From: Glandiceps talaboti
Lineage: Eukaryota > Hemichordata > Enteropneusta > Spengelidae
Assembly (NCBI RefSeq): GCF_964340395.1
Contig: NC_135567.1
Coordinates: 9,503,984 to 9,567,983, forward strand
Length of the DNA stretch: 64,000 nucleotides
Direction of reading: 5' to 3'
Below the pieces are notes generated by a model, which searched no databases, was not told the origin of the DNA, and saw only the letters and a program-made list of their open reading frames with translations. Shown piece by piece: positions 1 to 11,900 of the stretch. The position numbers and the translations under genes were made by a program. Within the stretch, counting starts at the first letter, position 1; each line of letters begins with the position of its first letter.

Positions 1-3000
1 TCCCAGTCATCTCCCCGGTCGGCAACAAACATGGAAAGCATTCCAAGTAACGTCGAATTAAACTTTTCGACGATACCCTGGGTTTGAGGCCTATATGCCG
101 TTCCAAAACGCTTTGAAACGTCAAAAAAACGACAAAATTCGCGCATTATTTGCGAATTGAAACAGGGCCCCTGGTCTGATAAGATGACATTCGGAAAACC
201 GTAATTCGTGAATATGTGCTCGAATAAGATGTTAGCAACTGTAATTGCTGTCATATTCTTAGTAGGAAACGCCCATGCAAATTTCGATAAGTATTCCGTA
301 ATAACAAGAACATAGCTATTTCCTGACTTAGTAACATGAAAAGGCCCACAGAAATCAATAGCTATCCTATCAAATAATCCTGTAACTGGAATCGGCAATA
401 AAGGAGCGCGTATTCTATGCCCCGGCTTACGCATTTGGCAATGTACACAACTATTAACGTATTTATGAACGTCTTTAATAAGTGTATCCCAAAAGTAACG
501 TTGTCTGATGACACCCAGCGTTTTTAGAACGCCAAGATGTCCACCTGTAACATCATCATGCAATCTCCGCAAAATCAAAAGTCGTAAATCCTTAGGTACA
601 ACAAGCTGGCGCCGTATGTCTTTATCAGATTTATTGCTATTAGGCGTCCAGAAATGATACAGAACTCTGTCAATAATCACGTAATTGGCACTTATGCTTG
701 CTATGCGTTTAGCATGTCTATCATCAGTCGGTAAGTCACCCGATTCAAGAAAGTCAATCAGCGGTCTTAGATGATTGTCGTTTCTTTGCCTATCAGCTAT
801 TACACCTGTTCGTCTGTTATCATTCAAGTCATTAACACCTATTAGTTCGTCATCGGAATCTAAAGTCAAACAAGTCATGTCGTCAACGCTATTTTCATTG
901 CTAATAGTAAACAAGGTTGGTATGTCAACTACAGGGTCATTGTCAACACTTTGCGTATTAACAACGTCACCTTTATTACTACTGGATTCCTGCACTATCT
1001 TATCAGTAGAAGGTACCTGGACACATTGTGTATTTGAGGCCGCTGGAGCCGTTTCAACAGAAGTTACATCAGAATTATGAATTCCGTCATCATAAACCCT
1101 ACGTGATAATGAATCTGCATGGGGAATTTTGCAGCCCGATCTGTGCACGATGTCAAAATCGAAACCTTGAATTCTGAGTACCCATCGCGCTAAACGCCCC
1201 GAAGGTTCCGTAGTCTTAATCAAATAGGGAAGGTTAGCATGATCTGTAATAACCGTAAAATGAACAGAATGCAAATATTGTTCACACTGCGAAAGAGCGT
1301 GAATCAAAGCTAGAAATTCCCTTTCCGTAACTGTATAATTCTGTTGTGGTTTCGACAGCGCCCTGCCACCATAGCATATAGGCTTTTCCACACCCTCCTG
1401 AATTTGAGCTAACACATAACCTACACTAAAACTACTCGCGTCCGTATATAGAATAAATTCCTCATTAAACCGTGGATGCGCTAGTACAGGAGGTGAGATT
1501 AACGCCGTCTTTAGTGTATCAAATGCTATTTCACAATCACGTGACCAAACAAAGTCGACGCCTTTCCTTAATAGACCATGCAATGGATGCGCAATCTTAG
1601 CAAAATCCTTAATAAACTTTCTATAGAAATTAGCCAAACCCAGAAATGACTTTAATTCTGTAACCGATTTTGGCGTGGGGAAATTCTTGACAGCTTCCAA
1701 TTTAGAAGGATCTGCCATTACCCCGTGTTCGTTGACCCGGTGACCTAGAAATTTGACCTCGCGCCTACCAAAAACGCACTTCCGTGGTCCTAACTTTAAA
1801 TTGGCTTCGCGTAAACGTGTAAGAACTTCATCAATATGAATTAAATGATCTTCAAATGTTGCTGAGAATGCTAAAATATCGTCCATGTAGGCGCAGCATG
1901 AGCCGTTTAGCAAATTTATTAGAACGAACTGTATTGTGTTTTGAAAACTTGCCGAACTATTCATCATTCCCATAGGTAACACCTTGAAAGCAAACTTACC
2001 GTAATGAGAGACAAAGGAAGTCTTATGTACATCGTCAGGATTTATAGCTATTTGCCAAAATCCCGAACTAAGGTCTAGGGTCGAAAAATACTTTGGACAT
2101 TTACTCCCAATGATATCTAAAGTATCTTTTATCCCAGGAAGAGGGAAAGCAATGGGTTCTGTAATAGAATTTATCATCCTATAATCTATAACCATACGAA
2201 ATTCACCATTTGGTTTACGTACTAGTAAAACCGGAGAACTGTAAGGAGAAGTAGAGGGCACTACCAAACCCTGGTCTAACAACTTATCAATTTGTCTTTT
2301 AATTTCCTCACGCTTATCTGGAGAAGCTTTATATGGAGGGCGAGATACGGCCTTACTACCTGGTTTTAAATTGATTCTATGCTTAATTATATCACAATAT
2401 CCCAAGGTGTTTGTGTCATCAACGAACGCATCCTTATTTTTCCATAATACCTGTTGTAACTGCAATACCTGATCTGAGGTTAAAGTAGAATCTTCAAAAT
2501 CAAATGCCTTTAAAAACTCTTGTTTACTTAACCTATTTGGACGTACAACTGGCCCGTTGCGACTAACATTAGTATCAAAAGTATGGATATCAGTACCATC
2601 TGGTAAAATTCTGAAATTACCTAAACGAGTACCTCTCCTCAATTTTACAGGCGTATCTTTACAATTTACTAGTCTAACCGGAACGCGCCCATTCTGCACA
2701 GCACCTAAAACTCTCGCAGTAGCAATACCAATGTGAGCAAGCGACATTGTGTTTGTAGTATGACCTACTATACCGTTAGGGTAATTCCCACGAACACGCG
2801 CCGATATAACACACTCTGAACGAGCAGGTATAGAATATGTCTTAGACGCGCGTATAAGGGACGATGGACGTAAAGTAACTTTGCGCTTCATAAAATCAAT
2901 AATAGCTCCATTTCTACGTAAGAAATCATGGCCTATAATTAAATCCTGCTTCAATTCTTTGAGGACATAGACTTGCATAGTAATCGCACGAGTAGTAAAG

Positions 3001-3310
3001 AAAACAGGAATTCTAAGACATCCTAAAATAGGCAAAGTACGCCCATCTGGCAAAGTAACTATCTTATAACTTGTTTTGAAAAGCTTACACTTTCTTAACT
3101 TACGAATATTATTTAACAAAGACTCTGAAATTATTGATACATCGGAACCTGTATCTATAAGCGCTGAAACTTTACGATCAAAAATACGCACATTAATTAA
3201 ATTATCATTTACAATCATTGACTCTGGCAAATTAACACAATTGAGATTTAAAGATACTCCGTTGCGAGATTTCTCATCTGACTGCTTATACAATTTTCGT
3301 CTCGCAACGT
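1..3310 (-). mobile_element. Ty3/Gypsy LTR retrotransposon, pol region (partial at window edge)
   Basis: Read on the minus strand from gag towards position 1, the order is protease, reverse transcriptase, RNase H and integrase, the Ty3/Gypsy arrangement. An aspartic protease site (ALIDTGSDVSII) lies near 3130-3170. The RT carries the YMDD catalytic motif near 1880-1900. RNase H text (YTDASSF) lies near 1430-1450, and an integrase zinc-binding and core region occupies about 1-560. The integrase end and the second LTR are beyond the window. Pol lies in a frame different from gag, as is common in this family, which uses frameshifting or read-through. The visible part looks largely open, suggesting a fairly young copy. 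It is a fossil or recent mobile copy, not a host gene. Confidence 0.93.
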
Positions 3311-4456
3311 TTACCCGTTTTTTGGAAAAGCATATCGTGCACCATTTCTATCACAAAATCTGGCCACATGGCCTATCTCCCCGCAATTGTAACACCCACG
3401 ATCAGGATTTGCATAACAATTAGGACTTGAATGCCCTGGCTTATTACAAAATTGACAAATCTGCTTAGCCGTATTAACTTGTCGACCGCCATAACGTGGA
3501 GTTACTACTGGCGGCCTATTTACGTTAGAATAATTATAGCTCTGGCCTACCCGTGACCGTGGTCCAGCGTTTGCGTAGGGTTCTTGTCGTATTTGAACAG
3601 GCGCTGCTGGTACAGGGAGGGGCGTCACCGCCGCTGCTGATAGCTTCTCATGTAGAACTTCGTTCTGTTTTAGCAAAGAGTCGAAGGCTTGTTGTAAAAC
3701 CTCTGTAGACGTGTGTGAAGTATGACCAGTTTTCAGTGCTTTGACGTCATCGTCGAACCGTTCTACCACTTCTGCTGTTCGGGCGAAGGCCACGGCCTCC
3801 TGGAAATTGACCGGATCTCTGTTGACTACCGTACTACGCTTAGACGGTATTAACCCCTGTAAAAATAAACTAAAAAGCTCGTTATCATTTCTGTTATAAC
3901 GATAGCACATATCCCTTAAACGTGAGGCATATTTTTCGATTGTTTCTTTGTCCATTTGCTTAATTGTTCTTAGCTCTTGATCTATACGCCACTGTGGTGC
4001 TCTGTTCTGGAATCGTCCGATGAAAGCTGCACGCATGTTCTCCCAGTTGTTCGCCAGGTCGTCAGGCAAGGACGTGTACCATCTCTCTGCTTCACCAGAC
4101 ATAAGCAGACTAAAAATATTCAGACGTTGAATATTGTCAAACTGCTTAAGGACGACATATGCATCAAATTTACGCAACCATCTGGTTGGTATTTCATCTT
4201 CCTTCCCATAAAATTGAGGTGGTATGATATCGTTACCCACCGTCATATTCTGCATTCTGTTGACAATGCGCTGTAGCTCTTGGTGAACCAGCCGTGCGTC
4301 TTGCCGCTGGCCTTGGTTGACCTCTGCTCCATTGTTTTCTGGCTGTGGAGCTTCTTGCTGGATATTCGGGTCTGCTTCTGCCATTACTGTAGGTGGCCGT
4401 TGACAAGGATGTAAATGTCGGTTTCTTCTCAGTCTTCTACCAGAACGTAATAACAT
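3311..4456 (-). mobile_element. gag: Ty3/Gypsy gag with two zinc knuckles
   Basis: An open frame of 381 aa starts MLLRSGRRLRRN. A basic N terminus is followed by a retrotransposon Gag domain (about residues 85-215, including GEAERWYTSLP). The C-terminal nucleocapsid part has two CCHC knuckles, CQFCNKPGHSSPNC and CYNCGEIGHVARFC. It lies directly before pol of the same element and about 30 bp inside the LTR. The frame looks whole. Gag would form the particle of the element; it has no host role that can be seen here. Confidence 0.95.
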
Positions 4457-4484
4457 TAAGTGGACCAGTTGGATTTTCCACCAG

Positions 4485-4934
4485 TGTTGGGTGTCGTAGA
4501 GTTGAACGGTATAAGTATGGATAGTTCAGACGTTACACTCTAGCACTCACACTCTCATACTCTCGTACGGGATCGTTCAGGTCCAAGTCGGGAATTAGTC
4601 ACAACTGAGAAGATATTTCGGCTTGCCAGAATCACCTACCCGAGTCCATTTCTCGTGAGCTCCTCTCCTGATTCTGGATGTTTTATTCTCATCTTAAGTA
4701 TACTTCGAATACAATGGAATTTACACAACGACTATATAAATAGCAAGTCACACCCTAAGATCATGCCATCATAAAAGTTATTATATACTTTTCTCTAACC
4801 AATCATGTGAATTACAGTTACATCATGTTTGCCCAGCTTCGTCATCGCCAGTCTATTTCTGACCTATGGCCTATAATGCCGAAAAGTAGAATTTATTCCC
4901 ATAATTCCGAAATACGATATTTTGGATCGTAACA
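4485..4934 (-). repeat. Putative 5' LTR of the Ty3/Gypsy element
   Basis: On the minus strand this block begins TGTTACGATCC and ends CCAACA, so the ends match in inverted form (TGTT...AACA). Inside are a TATA-like TATTTATATAG and an AATAAA signal, as expected of an LTR. The outer boundary is supported because plus-strand sequence from 4935 (TATATATTCC...) resumes the interior of a dispersed repeat also seen at about 57630 and 63592. The other LTR is outside the window, so identity between LTRs cannot be used to date the insertion. The inner end is less certain than the outer end. Confidence 0.7.
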
Positions 4935-5716
4935 TATATATTCCGTATTTTTTGTTCAACTTGGCTCCTGCATGGTATAATATAATTTAGTCATAATATC
5001 GTACACCTTGAACAGTTTTAAATCACTTGCCAGTAAACATAATGTAATATAATATCCAATTGATTTTCGGGTCCGCACCCAAAAATCACCATTTTAACAT
5101 ATTACTACACCACTTTTAGACAAAATAGACCTGACACATACAATGTCTATTATTGGTATTTTAATAATTTTAGGAAATAAAAGTGTATTGTTGGTTTTCT
5201 GATCAAAAAATAATACCCCAGTTACACGTAATGAAACCCATCAAGCTTTCTAGGGGCATCAAAAAATACAGAGATCGAGAGGGTAGTGTACGTGTGGGGG
5301 GGGGAGAGAGACAAAGAGGAGGGGGTTGACCTAAACGAACGATGTTCGTTTGTTGAGCTTGTGCGACGTCGTGCTATCGTCCTTCAGACAACCCTATGAA
5401 CACGTCAACCGAATTTTATCTGAAAAAATGATGATATATGTTCGATGTACCTTGTAATTGTAATGAGTCATTTGCATATTTTTTTTATTTTCAGTAATAC
5501 GGCTATGTACTCTTTAAATTCCACATAATTTACTAGACGTACCAACCTTAATAAAACACACAGGTTCTAAAGAGTTTGATGATTTATAAACTTCAGATTT
5601 CCTATATAGATTTGCATAACTATTTGTCAATTCAGGGGTATACTATATATGAGTGAAATAGCTCATAAGTTTGCAATCCCATTCTCGCAAACTGTTATTT
5701 CTTCCGCAAACATTTT
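4935..5716. other. Gene-free stretch with remnant of dispersed repeat
   Basis: The first 70 or so bases match the tail of the dispersed repeat found at 57355-57670 and 63370-63650, interrupted by the LTR element. The rest is AT-rich with no coding signal that I recognise. A purine-rich run lies at 5298-5330. Confidence 0.5.
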
Positions 5717-5935
5717 TGGGAGGCTCGTTAAGAACGTTGCCGTAAAACAGGCCGAGGTTTGCGACGATGTGGGAGGCTCGTTAAGAACGTTGCCGTAAAA
5801 CAGGCCGTGGTTTGCAACGATGTGGGAGGCGCGTTAAGAACGTTGCCGTAAAACAGGCCGTGGTTTGCAACGATGTCACGTTGGGAGGCTCGTTAAGAAC
5901 GTTGCCGTAAAACAGGCCGTGGTTTGCGACGATGT
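5717..5935. repeat. Tandem repeat, about 53-bp unit, 4 copies
   Basis: Four head-to-tail copies start at about 5717, 5770, 5823 and 5883. Each begins GGGAGGCTCGTTAAGAACG or a close variant and ends in TTTGCRACGATGT. The fourth is set off by a six-base insertion. No coding frame runs through it. Confidence 0.9.
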
Positions 5936-6118
5936 ATAATCCCAACTATTAGAGTTCGTCAATGAAATACTTTATTTACCGTGGACGGTCCTTGTATTTC
6001 CTCAAAACCTACCAACAGACAGGGAAAAACAGAAAACATTGCTAGCATATTATGAGACGTAAAATACACTTGGAATGTCTGTTTGTACCTAATTCTACTA
6101 CAATGTAATCTCGGTGTA

Positions 6119-6230
6119 ATACCCAGCCTCTCGCCGCTGGGGGCTCTGCTTACGAGACCACCCCCCCCCCCCCTTTTTGTCTGGGTGGTCGCGCGTTCGA
6201 AGAGCCTCCAGCGGTGAGAGTCTGGGTAAC
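6119..6230. repeat. Foldback element of the CCCAGACTCTCGCCG hairpin family
   Basis: The left end TACCCAGCCTCTCGCCGCTG is mirrored by the right end CAGCGGTGAGAGTCTGGGTA. Related hairpins lie at 12545-12650, 17516-17592, 42713-42806 and, in part, near 24968, 47975 and 48045. A run of 13 C lies inside. It looks like a short non-autonomous DNA element; no transposase is present in the window. Confidence 0.75.
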
Positions 6231-6298
6231 AGAGACAAATTACACTGGTGAACTATAAATGTCAAAGTGCAACATTCTAGTACTGTTAGTGATACACG

Positions 6299-6397
6299 TA
6301 GTCTGTAAGGTACACCGTGACGGGGCGCCCTCACACATCGGTCAACCCCTCCCACGTCTGTCGGGTGAGGGGAGGCCGTTGATATCTTACAGTCTAT
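6299..6397. repeat. Foldback element of the GGCGCCCTCAC family
   Basis: The ends AGTCTGTAAGGTA and TATCTTACAGTCTA are imperfect inverted repeats around GGGGCGCCCTCACACATC. Relatives occur at 9894-10012, 22245-22340, 46276-46370 and 51935-52043, and as the seed of the array at 27694-28575. Confidence 0.7.
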
Positions 6398-7474
6398 AAT
6401 ACACGAGTAGTTCTTGTGAATATATTTGAATTGATCTTTCTATTTATAATCATACAAAAAAGGCCTTCCGCGGAAATTTTGAGCAAAACGAAATTGTTTT
6501 TTTTTTCTAAATCTACCGACAACCCCCCCCCCCCCCATCCAAACCCGGGGGTACTCCCATAGGACGGGTATATACGTGTGTTACGCGGTTTTGACCCTCC
6601 TGTTTTAAATTTAGACTTATGTAGACTTTTGAGTCTTGATTTTTAAAGCATTCTGTAGATGTTTGACCCACCTCTTTGAATGCACGTACGAATTTTGACC
6701 CCATATTTTAAACAAGGTTGTTACCACGGGTTGTTTTCAGTCATCTTCAAATATCGAAGTAGGCGCCCCTCCCCGGCCCTGAGCAGCCAATGAACTAGCG
6801 ATAACTGAAGCATGCACGTATCACGTGAAAGTTTATATAGCATGAACTCTTCACCCATTCATTTGGCTAAAATGTAGACATTTGATCCCTAGCCTGTATC
6901 AAATCTTTCAAGATCAGCAATGCTTGTAGTAATATGATAACTGCATACGAGACGATATATGTTGTTTGAACTGGAACATAGACTTTTATTTATCAAAGCC
7001 CTGAGTTCGGCCTAAAACGGCCTCACTCCAAGGCCAGAGCCACAAGTCGACTCTGCTCACAGCTCGACGGTTAAAAGACAAGTTTCGATTCTCTGCGACG
7101 CTATGGTCGTTACAATAATTAAATTACAATAAGTCACGCATATGAGATGAGCTTCCTAAGATAACAATAGGTCATGCATAATTGTAAGTGTCGTGGAAAT
7201 GAAACAAAGGATACTAAACTTTAACTTGAATGACATCTCCAGACATACGATATTAGTGTATCTATTGTCTTGACACTCATGTGAGCCATATTTATTTCTC
7301 TAACTCGGTGTTTGGTGACATGTATAAACAGTGTCATGTCTGAACCCAAACACAGTAATTACGAATTCATGACACCTGTTTCTGGCTAAAATGTAGGCTT
7401 TTGACTCCTATTTTTTTTAATCTTTTGTAGAGTTTGTGCTTGTAATTTTTGTCCACCAGGGTACATATGTACCC
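6398..7474. other. Gene-free stretch
   Basis: AT-rich sequence with a run of about 14 C at 6523-6536. I see no exon, RNA gene or clear repeat structure. Confidence 0.4.
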
Positions 7475-8272
7475 ACAGGCACTTGTTTCCCGAGATATGT
7501 ATTACTATCAGAATGTTTCTATCAGAATACAATAAAATGTTGATAATATCGATACTATAGACGTATTTAGCCAACTGTTTATCATGAAAGGGGTAAAATT
7601 ACACTTACTTCTGTGATCACGGAAGTTCGCTCACCACGAAAGAAAAGTTTACTTGGCGATGAGTGAACCACAGGGTGCTCAGGCTCATTTAGTTCTGTTT
7701 ACAAATATAAACAAAACAAAATAAACATACAAACAAACAAACAAACAAAAACAAACAAACAGATAAACAAGTAAACAAACAAACAAACAAACAAACAAAC
7801 AAACAAAATAAACTTACACATGAGTAGATACATACATGAGTAAACGACAACAAACCAACGAACAACCAAACACTGCCCCCCCCCCCCGAAATGGTCACAT
7901 ATGTCGGTTATTTCCATATGTGACCATTTCGGGGGGGGGGGGCAGTGTTTGGTTGTTTGTTGGTTTGTTGTCGTTTACTCATGTATGTATCTACTCATTT
8001 GTCAGTTTATTTTGTTTGTTTGTTTACTTGTTTATTTGTTTGTTTGTTTACTTGTATGTTTATTTTGTTTTGTTTATATTTGTAAACAGAACTAAATGAG
8101 CCTGAGCACCCTGTGAGTGAACTTGCGTGATCACAGAAGTAAGTGTAATTTTACCCCTTTCATGATAAACAGTTGGCTAAATACGTCAATATTATCGATA
8201 TTATCAACATTTTATTGTATTCTGATAGAAACATTCTGAGACATATCTCGAGAAACAAGTCGCGGCCTGTGA
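7475..8272. repeat. Large foldback palindrome, about 800 bp
   Basis: The two arms are inverted copies that meet at an 11-nt centre (7904-7914) flanked by CATATG on each side. Matching pairs include CAAAACAAAATAAACATAC against its complement near 8056, the poly-C tract at 7876-7887 against poly-G near 7932, and CAATAAAATGTTGATAATAT near 7530 against its complement near 8200. The outer ends match near 7475-7500 and 8250-8272. Short CAAA/TTTG runs differ in length between the arms. No protein-coding content. Confidence 0.9.
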
Positions 8273-8639
8273 GTCGTTCTCGGTCCTACGCCTTTGTTTT
8301 TCTTTGCAAACCCCGTAAAAAAATAAACAGTAAAATGAACAATGTTGATTCACACAAAATAAAATATATGAAAAAATAAAAAAAAGTATTGTAAATAAAA
8401 ACATTGCTACAATTATTACACCTACTGTTCACGAGCTTATATGTGATAAAGATTATCACCGTGAGTCGGCAAAACTGAAGAACTGTTGAGTCACGTCACG
8501 TGCATCCTATCAGTACACGTCACGTCATAAACACTTGAGTCAGCCCCACAGGGGCACGTAGTTCTTCGATTCTTGTTTTCGTTCTCTACAGGCTAAATAT
8601 AACAATCGATTTGAAAATATTTCCCCGACGTTATGGGAA

Positions 8640-8760
8640 GAACTCTGATTTATTATCTTCTAGTATAGAGTGTATATTGATACATTCGTAGTACCAGGAT
8701 TCGTGTGATATTTTCCCTAAGAAAACAACAACCTTAGCAACCATACGTGACCTTGTGGAC
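8640..8760 (+). repeat. Dispersed repeat shared with 42115-42215
   Basis: The text around CTAGTATAGAG...GATACATTCGTAG...CAGGATTCGTGTGATATTTTCC...AAGAAAAC reappears with minor changes at 42115-42215. One copy lies about 170 bp 5' of the GST start codon and the other about 280 bp 5' of the Rab-A start codon. The gene orientations differ relative to the repeat. Confidence 0.6.
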
Positions 8761-8932
8761 AATCAGTCTTTTATACTCTCTTTCGGAATATTTCTCATCA
8801 CGCATGCGCGGGTTGGTTAAGCCATACATAACGGCAGGAAACGCCGATAGAATTTTAATAATCACCATTGTGACTGAACTAAGAGTTTCTCGTCCACCCC
8901 ACCTCTACTTATCACCAGGCCCATTTACAGAA

Positions 8933-11900
8933 ATGTCAGGAAAACATCTCACCACGGGTAAGTTGGACTGTTGAAAATGTTAGCTGACACAAAGAGGCTT
9001 GATTACAGTTTACAGTGCTAGTTCTGCTTGCAGACGGTGCTTGCGTTAATTCGGTTAACACATTTTAGTTACCAGCATTTCTGGTAAGCGCAGTTTTCAG
9101 AAGGAAGAAGACTGAGAAGGAAGGTTCGACTTCCTCCGTATGCAAGCAGGACTAAGTGTAGCTCAGAATGTATACGCTGCAGGGTTCCGACTCGTCGATC
9201 GCCGTGTACCTTCCGCTCTGGGTTGTTCCCTAGTTCGAATAGCGAGACTGCAAAGCGCAAATGGATTTCATTCGCACGGATTTAGGCACAGGTACTCGAA
9301 TCAATGTGTATGATTTAAAAAAAAATTATGTATTTAAATATTGATGTTAAAAATCATGGAATATATTTAATTGCGCCTCGTTGACGGCATTTGGGTGAGT
9401 GTTAGTGTCGGTTTGATTATCGTAATCGTTTGTTGAAATCGTCGGGTGTTTGAATTGTAAACAGTCTGTGGCTCGTTAGGTTGGCCGAACCTTCAAACTT
9501 TAAGTTGTCTTATTTATATACAATACATTTTTTTCTACACATTGATTCGAGTACCTGTGGATTTAGGGGAATAAAAACACACCCTTGCTAATGAGGTAAC
9601 AAAATGTAGAACACGACTTGACCTCATTAAATGTATTCATGTATTCTAGATCTGGCATTTCTTGTCTAAACTTCGCTCGGGTCGTAAGATGGACAATTTT
9701 GTCAAATTTTCGCTGCGGTCGCGGTCGTAACGTGGTCGATACCGAATGAATGGTTTTAACTATGTTGTTTATGATACACAGGCAATTGGTCTAAACATGA
9801 TAGCCTAGACGGTGTCTATGTCGTGCCGTCTGTTCAGACAATGGTGTATCATATTTGTTTATAATACTAATATGTACTAATATAGTCGATCTATAAGATA
9901 CGCCATGATAGGGCGCCCTCACACATCAGTCAACCCGGCCCCTTTTCATCGGTAGAGCTGACTGGTGATTGGTGAGAGGGTGAAGTGACACATCGTATCT
10001 TTCAGTCTAGAGAACTCAAGTAAATTAATATAACATATGAATTATTAATAATATATCACATTTTTTAAAATAGACATTAGGGGCTTTATAAATCTTGTTA
10101 TTCTTCTTCTTACACAGGTGATGAGTGTCCACCACTAAAGGCAGATACTCTGAGGGTCTACAACATGAGATTTTGTCCTTATGCACAGAGAGCAATACTA
10201 GCACTCCGAATTAAGGAAATTCCGTAAGTATAATACCAATACTATGGTCAATGTCAGTAGACAATACCAATACTATGGTCAATGTCAGTAGACAATACCA
10301 ATACTATGGTCAATGTCAGTAGACAATACCAATACTATGGTTAATGTCAGTAGACAATACCAATACTATGGTTAATGTCAGTAGACAATACCAATACTAT
10401 GGTTAATGTCAGTAGACAATACCAATACTATGGTTAATGTCAGTAGACAATACCAATACTATGGTCAATGTCAGTAGACAATACCAATACTATGGTCAAT
10501 GTCAGCAGACAATACCAATACTATGGTCAATGTCAGTAGACAATACCAATACTATGGTCAATGTCAGCAGACAATACCAATACTATGGTCAATGTCAGTA
10601 GACAATACCAATACTATGGTCAATGTCAGTAGACAATACCAATACTATGGTCAATGTCAGTAGACAATACCAATACTATGGTCAATGTTAGCAGACAATA
10701 CCAACGATAACAACAGGGTTGGATAAGCAACTGGATAGTCATTCAGCAAATGAACACCTATACCAAGCATGGATCAGCATGTGGGTATACAGTTTTAAAA
10801 AGTGTACAGTTGTGCTACAACACCATTGGCGGTATTTTTTTCAAGCTGAAGAGTCTAAAACAGGGGTTTGCGTGACTTTGCATTATTTGCTTGTTCTAAA
10901 ATGTTGTTGATTGAACTTTATACCAAATCATAGCTGCCATCAATTGTCCAAAATGTTGCCTCCTAAGGAAAATGTATTTACAGTAGGTCTGAACTTTCAT
11001 CCTTTTAAAAAAACCTATAATCTAAACTGGGGTATTGATTTTAGGTTAATGTGGATCTAAAATGAGGACTAAGGTGTGAATAACAGTTGTCTGGTAGAGG
11101 AATATACAGAACAATAGAATAATCATCTGTAATCCATAAAGCTATACCTGATAATATAACAAATAGTAAGTTCAGTTTGGCAATGTCTAATGGGTATATG
11201 TCGTTTGAGTCATATGACCAAGTACTGTAAATCTGCATATTTTCACAACTAGAAAATTTTGCGATTTTACAGTCTTCATGTAGTTCACAAAGATTAATTT
11301 TCACTAATAACCATACTGGTACATTGCATTATGCAGAAATATATATTTTCCCAACTACTTATTTTCGAGTTTTTGTTTTGTAGCGAAATTAGCGAAAATA
11401 AATCTTCGCGAACATTTCCAGGTTTACAGTATCTGGCTAGGCTGTGCCTGTTGAGGGCTATATATGTGACACACAACTCAAGCAATTTAGACATATATAA
11501 TTTAAATATAATTACCATAATCATCAACATAGCTGCATGGAAATCGTTATATAATTTGAGATTTGACGGCCGTTAGTAGTGAAATGCCAGACATAGGGGA
11601 AAAGCAAGAACCGAAAAATACCCACATTTGTGGATTTTTTTGGTGCTTTTATTGTATTTGTGCATGTTTTACAAATATGAAGATCATCACAAGATGTTTT
11701 GGTTTTTTTTTTTACAAATGTTTTATTTCGTGAGAAATTAATTACAACAACATAAGTGCAAAAATAATAAATGTCACCATTAGGAATGTTATTTTTTAAC
11801 CAACTACCAAAAAGACTGTCACAAAGAGCAGCATAGGAAGTTAATACTTTGCGAAATATTTATTAAGATCAATATGTTCCAGGAACTGAATTTTAAATTT

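Noticed and set aside
3076-4276. Plus-strand frames of 115 and 99 aa
   Set aside because: Antisense shadows of the Ty3/Gypsy gag and pol regions.
7689-8099. Cys-Leu-Phe-Val repeat frames on both strands
   Set aside because: They read the CAAA/TTTG runs in the two arms of the large palindrome.
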